A stretch of 64,000 nucleotides of DNA, taken from assembly GCA_000526435.1 (NCBI GenBank), contig JAGB01000002.1, forward strand, positions 496,001 through 560,000, read 5' to 3'. The stretch's first letter is position 1. Every line of letters begins with the position of its first letter. Position numbers and translations under genes: made by a program. Under the pieces are notes generated by a model. The model was not told where the DNA came from. It saw only the letters and a list, made by a program, of their open reading frames with translations, and ran no database searches. The DNA is from Caldicoprobacter oshimai DSM 21659. Its GTDB lineage: Bacteria; Bacillota; Clostridia; Caldicoprobacterales; Caldicoprobacteraceae. Positions 54,436 through 62,325 of the stretch are shown here, one piece after another.

Positions 54436-54861
54436 TCTCGATATCGTAGTGTCAAAATTTTTTATACAAAATCAGCTTTAGTTACTGATATAACTGGTTT
54501 TTAGGGATATTTTTTTAATACCTCCTTAGAGCGGGTGGCACCTTAAAGATAAATAATACTCTTTTAAACACAAATTTATCGTTTCTCCATGCTGAATTGA
54601 TAGTACCATTAACCAAAAAAGGTTGTTGAAATATCACGGCGGATATACCGCCGTAATCACAGCAATAGTTATTGTGGAGCTTGTGGCAAAGTGCATACCA
54701 GCTTGGAAATACTTGCTGAAGCTTAACAGTTCCTGCTGGGATGGCACAGTGCCGCCAAACCGAAGCGTATGGGGAAACCCCTGCGCGCATCCATTTAAAG
54801 GATGTCCCCAAATTCATTCGGGGGGAGAAAGGACTTAACAACATTCCCCTGGAGCCCATCC
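54436..54861. other. Spacer without a supportable gene
   Basis: Two opposing frames are open here but neither convinces. The plus strand, 54623-54838, gives hydrophobic YTAVITAIVIVELVAKC followed by a Cys/Pro-rich tail from a TTG without ribosome site. The minus strand, 54515-54898, overlaps the exporter's end. The plus frame faintly resembles a bacteriocin-like peptide. A weak hairpin near 54810-54835 (CCCC/GGGG) may end the exporter transcript. Confidence 0.3.
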
Positions 54862-56622
54862 TTAGATCTTTTCTGGTAAACGAGTTTCCTGACGGCACAG
54901 CTCGGTATAAATGGTTGCGTACATCCCTCTCTTGCGAAGCAACTCGCCATGCGTTCCCTGTTCGACAACCATACCTCTACTTAGCACAAGTACCTGATCG
55001 GCTATCTTGACAGTGGACGGGCGGTGCGCAATCACGATAACGGTGACAGTTTTCTTAAGATCCATGATCGCTTGATGTATGGCACTTTCCGTTTCCGGAT
55101 CTAAGAAGGAGGTGGGTTCATCCAAGACAACTATCTTAGGATTGGCCAAAAACAGCCTGGCAAGTGCAATACGCTGGGCTTCGCCACTAGATAATTGGAG
55201 TCCACCCTCTCCGATCCGAGTGTAGAACCCCTGAGGCAGTTGCATGATAAAATCGTACGCTTTGGCCCTCTTGGCAGCATCAATAACCTCCTCCTCACTG
55301 CAGGAATCCACCCCATAACAAATGTTGTCCCAGATAGTACCGCTAAAAAGGAACTCCCCTTGAACAACGTACCTAACACCAGCACGCAAGGAGTCTAACG
55401 TGACCTGTCTTATGTCGATACCGTCGATCAGAATCCTCCCTTTCCAGGGATCATAAAGCCTTACCAGTAATCGTGCCAGCGTGCTCTTACCGACTCCACT
55501 TTCTCCAACCACGGCGGTGATTTTTCGCGGCTCGAAGGCAACACATAACCCCTTTAAAACTGGTTCCTTAGATGTGTATCCGAACCAAACGTTCTCAAAA
55601 ACCACCCTGCCTTCTTTCACTGATAGTTCGAACGCATCCGGAAGCTCGTGTACCGTCGGCATCACTTGATAGTACTCTAAAAACCGTGACAGACTGGCAC
55701 GCACGTCCTGGAAAGAAAGTACAGCATGAACAACAGAGGCTATACGAGGATAAAGCATTCCTGCGGTGAGTAAAAATGCCATAAGCGTCCCCAAAGTGAT
55801 TTGCCCTGCCAATACCAACTTTCCCCCGTACCATAAAATCCCGAAAGACCAGATGTTGTTGACCAGCTGAGTGGATAACTCCGAAAACTTCCTGAGCATA
55901 AACGCTTTGACGTTGATGCGCATCAGTTCTTCCAGACCTGACCTGAACCTATATGCCTCTACCACCTCGGTATTTAATGTCCTGATAAGCTGAATGTTCC
56001 TAAACCTCTCAACCACGAAACCGGACAAAAATTGCGACTTACTTTTCTGAAGTAGAGCGTAGGTCAACAAGGGTTTTTGAAACCCTATAATTACAAGCAC
56101 TTGCAAACACAATACAGCAAAAACAAAAAGCGCCATGCGCAAATTCCAACTAATCATAATAGCGGAAATGATAACAATAAAGAGTAAGTCAATGGGTAAC
56201 GCGATAAGCAGCTGATTAAAAAACCCCTGTATAGTCCCCGTTTCCCCAAAGATGCGATAATTCAGCTCCCCGCTTCGCTGCATTGACAAGAAATCTGTTG
56301 ATGCCTTTTGCAATCGCCTAAAAAGGTCGTACCTCATTAACAACTTAGCTCGCTCGAAAGCGTTAACCAAAAAGTAGTCTGAGATAAGCCCCGTAAAAAA
56401 CAGGATGATGAGGATGATCCCACAGATAATCAGCAGCGGTAAAAGCAAATCCGCTCGATTGGAGTGAAAAACCACATCAATTAAAAACCTGGTTATATAA
56501 GGGGTAGTAATACCAGTTAGCGAAAATATGAAACTGGTAAAGAAACCTAAAAAAATCGCGCTTCCCTTGCCCTTTAGGTAGGTTCTCGCCAGCTTCCACA
56601 AAGTGACTAGATCCTTCCACAT
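54862..56622 (-). CDS. ABC exporter of the radical-SAM peptide cluster
   Basis: Type IV ABC exporter of 586 residues: membrane domain with about six helices (residues 15-310), then ATPase. Walker A is GESGVGKST, Q-loop VRYVVQGEFLFSGT, signature LSSGEAQRIALARL, Walker B IVVLDEPTSFLDPET, switch His IAHRPST. There is no N-terminal C39 peptidase domain, so leader removal must be done elsewhere. The ATG follows GGGGGATTTGAACTT. Last gene of the minus-strand cluster, 43 bases after the bPH_5-like gene. Placement with a radical SAM enzyme and a small hydrophobic peptide makes export of the modified peptide its likely job. Confidence 0.9.
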   Translation of the reverse strand: MWKDLVTLWKLARTYLKGKGSAIFLGFFTSFIFSLTGITTPYITRFLIDVVFHSNRADLLLPLLIICGIILIILFFTGLISDYFLVNAFERAKLLMRYDLFRRLQKASTDFLSMQRSGELNYRIFGETGTIQGFFNQLLIALPIDLLFIVIISAIMISWNLRMALFVFAVLCLQVLVIIGFQKPLLTYALLQKSKSQFLSGFVVERFRNIQLIRTLNTEVVEAYRFRSGLEELMRINVKAFMLRKFSELSTQLVNNIWSFGILWYGGKLVLAGQITLGTLMAFLLTAGMLYPRIASVVHAVLSFQDVRASLSRFLEYYQVMPTVHELPDAFELSVKEGRVVFENVWFGYTSKEPVLKGLCVAFEPRKITAVVGESGVGKSTLARLLVRLYDPWKGRILIDGIDIRQVTLDSLRAGVRYVVQGEFLFSGTIWDNICYGVDSCSEEEVIDAAKRAKAYDFIMQLPQGFYTRIGEGGLQLSSGEAQRIALARLFLANPKIVVLDEPTSFLDPETESAIHQAIMDLKKTVTVIVIAHRPSTVKIADQVLVLSRGMVVEQGTHGELLRKRGMYATIYTELCRQETRLPEKI

Positions 56623-56665
56623 AAGTTCAAATCCCCCAAAATTAATTGTAGCTCGCCACTTAAAA

Positions 56666-57217
56666 TCAAAGTTCTGCCGGCTGCGCTCCCCGTGCTATAA
56701 GTTCCCAATAGAGCTCTTTTACACCAGGGTGTAAGAGCACATAGTAACGACCATCAGATTCCAACACCACCCTATAGGGCGACTCGCCATGCCGGAAATA
56801 TAGCGCTTTTTTGCCGTTTTTAAATCTAAACCAGCCGGCAGAAAAACCAGGAAGACCAATCCCGTTCTCTCGCCGCGTTGCCTGCCACGGTCCGGCGCTA
56901 TCCACCAGAGCAATCCGTGTTTTTTTCAGTTCTAAAGACTCTGGCGCTCCCCAGGTAGCTTTTATCAGCAGCGTCTCATCTTCCAACCGCCACCCAGAAC
57001 CAGTATAAGGTAAACTTATGGCCAGCATAGCTATTAATACAATTCCGACCACTGCAATAATGCTCAATATCTCCCCAAACGACGCTTTTTTTATCACTTT
57101 TGTTAACGCGTACAGCAGTAATACAGCAACAGGAATTAACATAATTGAAAGAAAAAGGGGATGTAACGGCACAAAATAAGCTTTGATTATTTCCCAGAAA
57201 CTAAGTTTATAGGCCAT
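56666..57217 (-). CDS. Membrane protein with bacterial PH (bPH_5-like) domain, copy 2
   Basis: Protein of 183 residues. Two N-terminal helices (LFLSIMLIPVAVLLLYALTK and ILSIIAVVGIVLIAMLAISL), then a PH-like domain: WRLEDETLLIKATWGAPESL, RRENGIGLPGFSAGWFRFKN, GKKALYFRHGESPYRVVLES. The motif R-x-N-G-[IF]-G-x-x-G-[FY] plus aromatic, and a final segment placing a helix after V-L-L-H-P-G, fit the PF10882/bPH_5 type. The start lies 31 bases inside the radical SAM gene, with TTGGAGGTGAAAAA upstream. The cluster has two such proteins. Possible roles are immunity or scaffolding of the exporter; neither is shown. Confidence 0.8.
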   Translation of the reverse strand: MAYKLSFWEIIKAYFVPLHPLFLSIMLIPVAVLLLYALTKVIKKASFGEILSIIAVVGIVLIAMLAISLPYTGSGWRLEDETLLIKATWGAPESLELKKTRIALVDSAGPWQATRRENGIGLPGFSAGWFRFKNGKKALYFRHGESPYRVVLESDGRYYVLLHPGVKELYWELIARGAQPAEL

Positions 57218-58185
57218 TTTTTCACCTCCAATTGTGCAAAAATTTCCTCTTTTCTTTTAGCTAAAGCTCTCAACTTCTCCCGGCAGGCCGTGCCCAAGTA
57301 AAAGCAAGCTTCGCACCTCCGATAGAATTTCTTTTCTACTCCCAGTTCGGTTAGCACTGCTTCCGGTCCTTCAAGATTCAGCCACCAGTAAAACACGTTC
57401 TTCTGCATTCGCTCGACAATTTCGACCAGAGACGTCCCGGAAGCCAGGCTGCCTATAGTCATGATTTCCTGAGCCTTGCTATTTACAATATGTCCACAGC
57501 AAAACAACACTTCCCCATCCGGCAAGATCACTAATGTTTGTCCCGCGTCATTACAGCCACCTCGCTGTCGTTTTTCTACATCGGAGGGAAAAAAGTGTGC
57601 TGGCAGTTTCTGCCGAGCCCGCCCCAGGGGAAATACAAAATCCTCCAGGAATTTGATCTCTTGCTGGATACCTGCATCTTTAAAAACCCTGCGCAAATAA
57701 CCAGACGATATTTTAGCGCCAGGATATAATGTTGACCCTACCAATACACTCATACCCAGATCGGTTGCTGCTCGCACAGCATTAAGCACATTTTGTTCGC
57801 ACCCAAACGCTTCCAGATATGCGGCATGAAAGTCATCATAACTTATATTAAGCTCGTTTAGCCCTACCATCCGAAAGTCTTGTAGAAAGCGGTATGCACT
57901 CTCTGGGGTTTGAGCCCACCAGGCGTTAGTAACCAGACGAGTAATAAAGCCTTTCTCATGAGCCAGCTTAATCCCGTCTTGTAGCAAGTCCTGATAAAGA
58001 GACGGTTCACCACCCGTAAAAGATATCACCCGGATGGACGGCAGAATGTAAGCTTGCTCTATTGCCAGCCGCATAACATCTTTTGCTATCACTTCCCGAC
58101 GCCCCGGCCCAGCAGAAACGGAGCAGTGATCGCACAAGAAGTTGCACCTATACGTTATTATGAAAGCTAGAACTTGTGGAATCAT
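57187..58185 (-). CDS. Radical SAM enzyme with SPASM-like C-terminus (RiPP maturase candidate)
   Basis: Radical SAM protein of 332 residues. The cluster motif is CNFLCDHC (C-x3-C-x2-C) after VLAFIITYR; SAM-binding GGEP is in VISFTGGEPSLYQDLL. The C-terminal third adds a second Cys set: GGCNDAGQTLVILPDGEVLF, then CCGH, and later RRCEACFYLGTAC. This is a SPASM/twitch-like pattern for one or more auxiliary Fe-S clusters. Such enzymes form thioether or C-C crosslinks or epimerise residues in peptides. The neighbouring 65-residue peptide has no Cys, so sactipeptide chemistry is unlikely on it. ATG overlaps the upstream stop by 4 bases. Confidence 0.9.
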   Translation of the reverse strand: MIPQVLAFIITYRCNFLCDHCSVSAGPGRREVIAKDVMRLAIEQAYILPSIRVISFTGGEPSLYQDLLQDGIKLAHEKGFITRLVTNAWWAQTPESAYRFLQDFRMVGLNELNISYDDFHAAYLEAFGCEQNVLNAVRAATDLGMSVLVGSTLYPGAKISSGYLRRVFKDAGIQQEIKFLEDFVFPLGRARQKLPAHFFPSDVEKRQRGGCNDAGQTLVILPDGEVLFCCGHIVNSKAQEIMTIGSLASGTSLVEIVERMQKNVFYWWLNLEGPEAVLTELGVEKKFYRRCEACFYLGTACREKLRALAKRKEEIFAQLEVKKWPINLVSGK

Positions 58186-58700
58186 GGATTTTCCCCTCCC
58201 TGAAAGTGCTGGTTTAAATATTGCTTTAATGCTTCGACGAACTTTTCTGGTTCGGCTGGAGATATATAAATTTTTTTGCCATCTCCAGTCTTAATTTGAA
58301 CCAATTGTTTAAGATTCGTTGCATAAATCCTTACCCTGTCGTTATCATCCTTACTATAAAACAATCCATAATAACCAAATAGCCCCGCATTTGCAAAAAC
58401 TTTATAGCCTATGTTTACGCTATTTACAACTTTCGCCGCAATAATCTGGCTATAAGGCAAAGAAAATGATCCCACCGGCCTATTGATAACTAACCGGTCT
58501 GCCTTGATTACATATTCGCGCACCGAGGAAAAGAAATAAGGATAAATATGGAACAAAAAAACCATTAAAGGAAAAATCCAGACCTTTGAAGCAACTGCAA
58601 CAACTATAGCAAATATCGTGAGAATAGGACTTACTATATACGTCATAGTTTTCACAAAGGCATCGTATGGAGCTACTTTAAAAACTCCGGTCACGCTCAT
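58182..58700 (-). CDS. Membrane protein with bacterial PH (bPH_5-like) domain, copy 1
   Basis: 172 residues from the ATG at 58700, which has AAAGGAGGTAG 8 bases upstream; the frame stays open to 58832 but without a comparable site. Two helices (TYIVSPILTIFAIVVAVASK and WIFPLMVFLFHIYPYFF) precede a PH-like domain: REYVIKADRLVINRPVGSFS, YKVFANAGLFGYYGLFYSKD, RVRIYATNLKQLVQIKTGDG, then KIYISPAEPEKFVEALKQYL. The G-x-F-G-Y-Y-G-x-F core and ISP-x-x-P-x-x-F end are strong marks of PF10882-type domains. Translationally coupled to the radical SAM gene (4-base overlap), so it belongs to the same pathway. Confidence 0.85.
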   Translation of the reverse strand: MSVTGVFKVAPYDAFVKTMTYIVSPILTIFAIVVAVASKVWIFPLMVFLFHIYPYFFSSVREYVIKADRLVINRPVGSFSLPYSQIIAAKVVNSVNIGYKVFANAGLFGYYGLFYSKDDNDRVRIYATNLKQLVQIKTGDGKKIYISPAEPEKFVEALKQYLNQHFQGGENP

Positions 58701-58735
58701 TAATTTGCTACCTCCTTTCACCGATGATTTCTCCA

Positions 58736-58749
58736 CCCCATTAGGAGAG
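58736..58749. repeat. 14-bp inverted repeat, left arm, flanking the precursor gene
   Basis: CCCCATTAGGAGAG here is the exact reverse complement of 59187-59200. The two arms enclose 437 bases with the precursor-peptide gene. Confidence 0.6.
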
Positions 58750-58929
58750 GAATTGAAGAGTATTTTAAACGCCCTTAATTTCTTTTTGCCAAATTGATAT
58801 ATCAGACGTCTTCTTCCCTCTTTGTCATTCAATTAGTAATGTAATTTATGAAAATTTTATTGCTTCTTAAACTCGTACTTGAGCTAATATTTTATTTTTG
58901 TCCGCTAATAACGAGATCAATTTTTAGGG

Positions 58930-59127
58930 CTACACAATTTTTACTATTAAATGACCAGCAGCTATTAAAGACACACCAACAGCATTAACAACTCCAACAT
59001 ACATGTATACGCCAAGTGCTATTATGACCCAAGTTGCAAGAGAAAATACTGCTTCAGGTTCTACCCCGTCACCAGATGATACCATAACTACAGGATCAAC
59101 TGGCCGGTTAAGTTCAAATTCCCTCAC
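58930..59127 (-). CDS. Putative RiPP precursor peptide (65 residues)
   Basis: Small gene with a strong ribosome site (AAAGGGGGTGAG, 6 bases from the GTG start). The first 26 residues are polar and acidic (REFELNRPVDPVV then SSGDGVEPEA), like a leader. The remaining 39 are hydrophobic: VFSLATWVIIALGVYMYVGV, then VNAVGVSLIAAGHLIVKIV. No Cys, two Tyr, one Trp, one His, many Val/Ile/Ala/Gly. It lies directly upstream of the PH-domain, radical SAM and exporter genes on the same strand, with 230 bases to the next start. It is not a match to any precursor family I can name. It could alternatively be a small membrane protein, since the tail would form one or two helices. Confidence 0.75.
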   Translation of the reverse strand: MREFELNRPVDPVVMVSSGDGVEPEAVFSLATWVIIALGVYMYVGVVNAVGVSLIAAGHLIVKIV

Positions 59128-59186
59128 GATAGCTCACCCCCTTTACCTCGCAGATTTTAGAGAAAAGCATCCTCTGCCGAAAATCG

Positions 59187-59200
59187 CTCTCCTAATGGGG
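59187..59200. repeat. 14-bp inverted repeat, right arm, flanking the precursor gene
   Basis: CTCTCCTAATGGGG, exact reverse complement of 58736-58749. It lies between the 185-residue protein gene and the precursor gene, in the region that should carry the precursor promoter. Confidence 0.6.
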
Positions 59201-59280
59201 GGATAATTGTCACACAAGGCAAGGTAGATCTTCCCATGCTGAGTTGCTTAAAGATAAGCTGATCGAGCAGAAACCACCTT

Positions 59281-59838
59281 TTACTCTCGCTTATCACTTG
59301 CCCTATCCACCGCCCGCTCTATTAGATCAATAAACCGTACCAGTGAATGCATTCTCTTTTCAACAGCCATTTTCTTCATTTCTTGTAACACAATCTTGTC
59401 ATCACCATCTATCTTCTCAACCAAAAACTCCTCATCATTGGAGTAGGCGAACACCTCTTGATATTCACCAGTTCTACTTATATTTACAAAAGGCTCAAAA
59501 GCCTGACTGGAGAGGTTACGGAAAGTGTACAATACATTTTCGATGTTCTTCTTGTGCGTCAAAGCATCTATACTCGTAGAAGTGCGCAAGTAAACAACAA
59601 TGTAACCCTCTTGTGGTAAAGTGTCTCCTGCCTGAATTTGTATTGTCACTTTGGACCCTGCACTCATCTTTACGTCCATTGTTCGCGCCAGGGATAAGTA
59701 AGGAGCCATATAAGCCAGGTTTGTCGTAGCAAGAACTCTTAGCAAAGCCTGTCGTCTCAAAGCTTCTAGCTCCCTGATATCCCTTTCCCACAAGTTTCCT
59801 TCCGATATTCCTGACTTTCTTTTAAAATTTTCCTTCAC
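59281..59838 (-). CDS. Unknown soluble protein at the head of the radical-SAM cluster
   Basis: Protein of 185 residues from a GTG with GAGGAGGG 7 bases upstream. Not recognised. Basic start, then a helical stretch LEALRRQALLRVLATTNLAY and a beta-rich middle (VKMSAGSKVTIQIQAGDTLP, GYIVVYLRTSTSIDALTHKK). The end is helical (EMKKMAVEKRMHSLVRFIDL). No membrane helix, signal or Cys motif. It is 153 bases upstream of the precursor gene on the same strand and very likely part of the cluster. A precursor-binding, regulatory or accessory role is possible; none is shown. Confidence 0.75.
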   Translation of the reverse strand: MKENFKRKSGISEGNLWERDIRELEALRRQALLRVLATTNLAYMAPYLSLARTMDVKMSAGSKVTIQIQAGDTLPQEGYIVVYLRTSTSIDALTHKKNIENVLYTFRNLSSQAFEPFVNISRTGEYQEVFAYSNDEEFLVEKIDGDDKIVLQEMKKMAVEKRMHSLVRFIDLIERAVDRASDKRE

Positions 59839-60500
59839 GTCATATCCCTCCTCAAAGTATAGTCAATTATGACTTGCTTCATTTTGGATAGTGTATATAT
59901 TTTTAGGTCAAAAAGAAAGAAAAATCAGGAAGAATATAGAAAAAGAAACCACTATCAGTTTGTGACATAATAAAAAAGAACAGATTTACAAAATAAAATC
60001 CTTCTTCAACAGCATATAATTGCTCTTTTGGAAAAACCTGTAATTTACAAATTTGATCATCCAGAGATATCTATCATCATCCGTAGCGTAAAATATTAAC
60101 ACGTATACCACTTATATCGCAACGTTGTAAAACTTGAAAAGCAAAGGCCTATCAGTTTTAATCTCTTTACTAAAAAATAATTTTCTTTTTCGATATCTAA
60201 CCTTAATAATGCATTGTTTACTATGCTATGTTTGATACGCTTGTATATACTTATTAATTGTTCACTTTTAATTGTATTTTTATCCAAATAAATTGGCAAC
60301 TCTTATTTTTTTTTTTTTTTTTTTGCTATTTATATTCATTTACTTTCTATTATTTTATAATATCTCCACTTTTTATTGTATTTCTATTTTTTAGAAAAAT
60401 GCAGGAGATCAAGGGGGCAGTAATCCCCCTCATTTATTGAGGAAATACACGGACTCCCTCGCCCTAACATTTACAGCTGTTTTGCGGTATGTTATTATAA
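59839..60500. other. AT-rich spacer with a 19-T homopolymer
   Basis: Separates the two divergent peptide loci. It holds a run of 19 T (60306-60324) and, on the minus strand at 60096-60299, a 67-codon frame from TTG without ribosome site (YLDKNTIKSEQLISIYKRIK). That frame may be debris. A GGGGGCAGTAATCCCCC hairpin lies at 60413-60429. Promoters for both loci should be here but none is obvious. Confidence 0.4.
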
Positions 60501-60617
60501 TACTATAAGAAAGCTTGGGAAGCAATTGGATTTTGGGCTACTGTAGCCGCTGTAGCTTCGGCCCCATCATTAGCAGGTATTATTATAGGAGCATTAGCTG
60601 CGGCTATAGTTATTTAA
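60501..60617 (+). other. Hydrophobic bacteriocin-like peptide frame without a clear start
   Basis: The frame reads KKAWEAIGFWATVAAVASAP then SLAGIIIGALAAAIVI and stops, 23 bases before the next gene's ATG. Composition (Ala/Ile/Gly/Val, two Trp) is like leaderless or circular bacteriocins. In frame upstream are ATG TTA TTA TAA TAC TAT: an ATG followed by a stop three codons on, so the gene is dead or starts at a non-standard codon. No ribosome site is seen. Either a broken bacteriocin gene or a chance frame. Confidence 0.4.
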
Positions 60618-60640
60618 TATTTATAAATTGGGAAGGAAGA

Positions 60641-61039
60641 ATGCAGTTGTTTTCTTTAGCAGAATTAGCGGCGTGGCTGACTCGCGCTGCTTTTTGGTCT
60701 ATTTTTTTATCTTCAATTGCTATTAAAGCATTAGTAATACCCTTAGGAAACGGTATTATACAGGATAATTTATTGCGTAATGTTTATTTTATTTTAAGTG
60801 CTCTTTTTTTAAAATTAATTTCAGGGAGACCAAAATTCTTTTTAGCAAAGAACGAGCAAAATTTACAAGAAAAAGAATATTATTTATCTTCAGGTGTATT
60901 CTCCACTTTGTTTTTTCTAATGCAAGGATTAAAGGTCAAAGAAGTTGAAAGAAATTTTGTAGTATTATCAGGCTTAAAAAAGTACTACTGTTCTACCCCT
61001 ACGGGAATCGTATGCGAATTGAAAACAAAGAACCAATAA
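60641..61039 (+). CDS. Small membrane protein (SLAELAAWLTRAAFW family of this locus)
   Basis: Protein of 132 residues; ATG with GGAAGGA 4 bases upstream. N-terminal amphipathic and hydrophobic segment (FSLAELAAWLTRAAFW then SIFLSSIAIKALVIPLGNGI), then NVYFILSALFLKLISG and a more polar C-terminal half (QEKEYYLSSGVFSTLFFLMQ). Not recognised. A 5' copy of its first 20 codons survives at 53.56 kb. It overlaps the metalloprotease gene by 28 bases, so they are co-translated. An accessory, immunity or maturation role for the peptide encoded just upstream is possible, but only by position. Confidence 0.65.
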   Translation: MQLFSLAELAAWLTRAAFWSIFLSSIAIKALVIPLGNGIIQDNLLRNVYFILSALFLKLISGRPKFFLAKNEQNLQEKEYYLSSGVFSTLFFLMQGLKVKEVERNFVVLSGLKKYYCSTPTGIVCELKTKNQ

Positions 61040-61824
61040 AAATGATTGATTATATAATAACTATAATTATAATCTTAATTGCTTTAGCAGTTTTGATCAT
61101 GGCGCCTACAGCTTTTATTGCATTAAACAGCTGTATTTCCCATATACTATATATAAAAGGTCTTTCCAGTAATTTTTCAGAAAATTTAATTATAATATTT
61201 GGTTTAATTGTATTAGTATTCTATTTTTCCCCTTATATTGCGAATAACCGGCAATATCAATCATCGGTAATTACTACCTTTAGGTATAAAATAGAAAATA
61301 TTCACTCTGTTTTCCCGGTTTATGTATCTCCAATGATGCTATTCTTAGAAAAACAGCGTTCTCTCGGTCAGGCACATAAAAAGGAAATATATATTAATCC
61401 CTTAATTACTGAAAACGATATAATTTTACAGTACATTATAGCACATGAAGAAGGTCATATTAGAGATCCCTATACTAAACTGTTCTGTTTATTGCTGTCT
61501 TTATTGTTTCCCTGGGGTGTCTTTATTGTTGTTTCCAGCATAGCTTATCTGTATTCTGTAGATAAGTTAAATTATTCTTTATGGAAAATAGTTCTAATAG
61601 GCGTTGTTATAATTATTATGATATTCATCATATCCTTTAAAATCAAGCAAATGCTAGAAGAGCGGGCAGTAAATTTTGCAATTAAAAAGATAGGAATTGA
61701 AAAAGTGGTCATGGCTTGTCGGGAGATAGCATATGGAGATAACGCTCTGCCTGAACAATGTCGAAACAGATATAGATATCTATTGGAAAAACACATAGAG
61801 AGGTTGAAAGAGAGATGCTATTAA
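61012..61824 (+). CDS. Integral membrane zinc metalloprotease (M48/M56-like)
   Basis: Protein of 270 residues. Two N-terminal helices (IDYIITIIIILIALAVLIMA and LIIIFGLIVLVFYFSPYIAN), a soluble part (HKKEIYINPLITENDIILQY), then the zinc motif IIAHEEGHIRDPYTKLF. Two more helices follow (LLSLLFPWGVFIVVSSIAYL and WKIVLIGVVIIIMIFIISF), with the third ligand Glu probably in MLEERAVNFAIKKIG. HExxH plus a distal E-x-x-x-A is the M48 pattern; the helix layout also recalls BlaR1-type M56. In small peptide loci such enzymes cut leaders or release peptides (inference). An internal ATG at 61042 is an alternative start. Confidence 0.82.
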   Translation: MRIENKEPIKMIDYIITIIIILIALAVLIMAPTAFIALNSCISHILYIKGLSSNFSENLIIIFGLIVLVFYFSPYIANNRQYQSSVITTFRYKIENIHSVFPVYVSPMMLFLEKQRSLGQAHKKEIYINPLITENDIILQYIIAHEEGHIRDPYTKLFCLLLSLLFPWGVFIVVSSIAYLYSVDKLNYSLWKIVLIGVVIIIMIFIISFKIKQMLEERAVNFAIKKIGIEKVVMACREIAYGDNALPEQCRNRYRYLLEKHIERLKERCY

Positions 61825-62012
61825 GAAAATCCATAGGAAGAAATAATTATGTTAGTACGTTTCCAATAATTAGTGCATCAGTTTCAATTTTGTTTGGAAT
61901 ATTGAGTGGACTAAGTTCGAGCTCGAATAAAGAACTTAGTGATAGCATTTTAGATATTTTAGTACATATAGGCTTGTTCGACAAAATCAACATTAGAAAT
62001 TCACAGCAATAA
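61815..62012 (+). CDS. Small single-helix membrane protein
   Basis: 65 residues; its ATG overlaps the metalloprotease stop. Basic start (LLRKSIGRNN), one helix (VSTFPIISASVSILFGILSG), then a Ser run and a well conserved end (NKELSDSILDILVHIGLFDK). The same protein is preserved almost unchanged in the degenerate copy at 53.7 kb although the genes between were deleted, which suggests a conserved function or recent duplication. Size and layout fit an immunity protein or membrane-active peptide; unproven. Confidence 0.65.
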   Translation: MLLRKSIGRNNYVSTFPIISASVSILFGILSGLSSSSNKELSDSILDILVHIGLFDKINIRNSQQ

Positions 62013-62090
62013 TTTATATTTCTATTTTTCGCAAGCCTGAAATGGTATCTGTTATTGGCATAGAGTTACCGCTTTCTTTATCGTGCGCAC

Positions 62091-62121
62091 AAAAAAAAGC
62101 GGCTTATAAGCCGCTTTTTTT
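62091..62121. terminator. Repeated terminator, copy 4 (bidirectional)
   Basis: Perfect GCGGCTTATAAGCCGC with A8 on the left and T7 on the right, so it works for the plus-strand peptide locus and for the lipoprotein gene on the minus strand. Confidence 0.88.
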
Positions 62122-62325
62122 GCCTGTAAATCAAGGCAACCACATTAATTTTCTTTATTCATTCATCATCAGCATCCGATCCCAGTTCATGTTTGATTTC
62201 CGACGCCAACTAAAACTTGCAATATCGATTATACTGCGTTTCCACTCCCATCGAGAACCATTTGCTGCGGTGTATATTTGGCTACTAATAGGCATGGGCT
62301 TGCACGGAAATTTATTCCCACCTGA

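Noticed and set aside
54623-54838. Plus-strand 71-codon frame with hydrophobic start and Cys-rich tail, bacteriocin-like at first sight
   Set aside because: TTG start without ribosome site, no leader-like region, and the opposite strand is open too. It is too weak to list as a gene.
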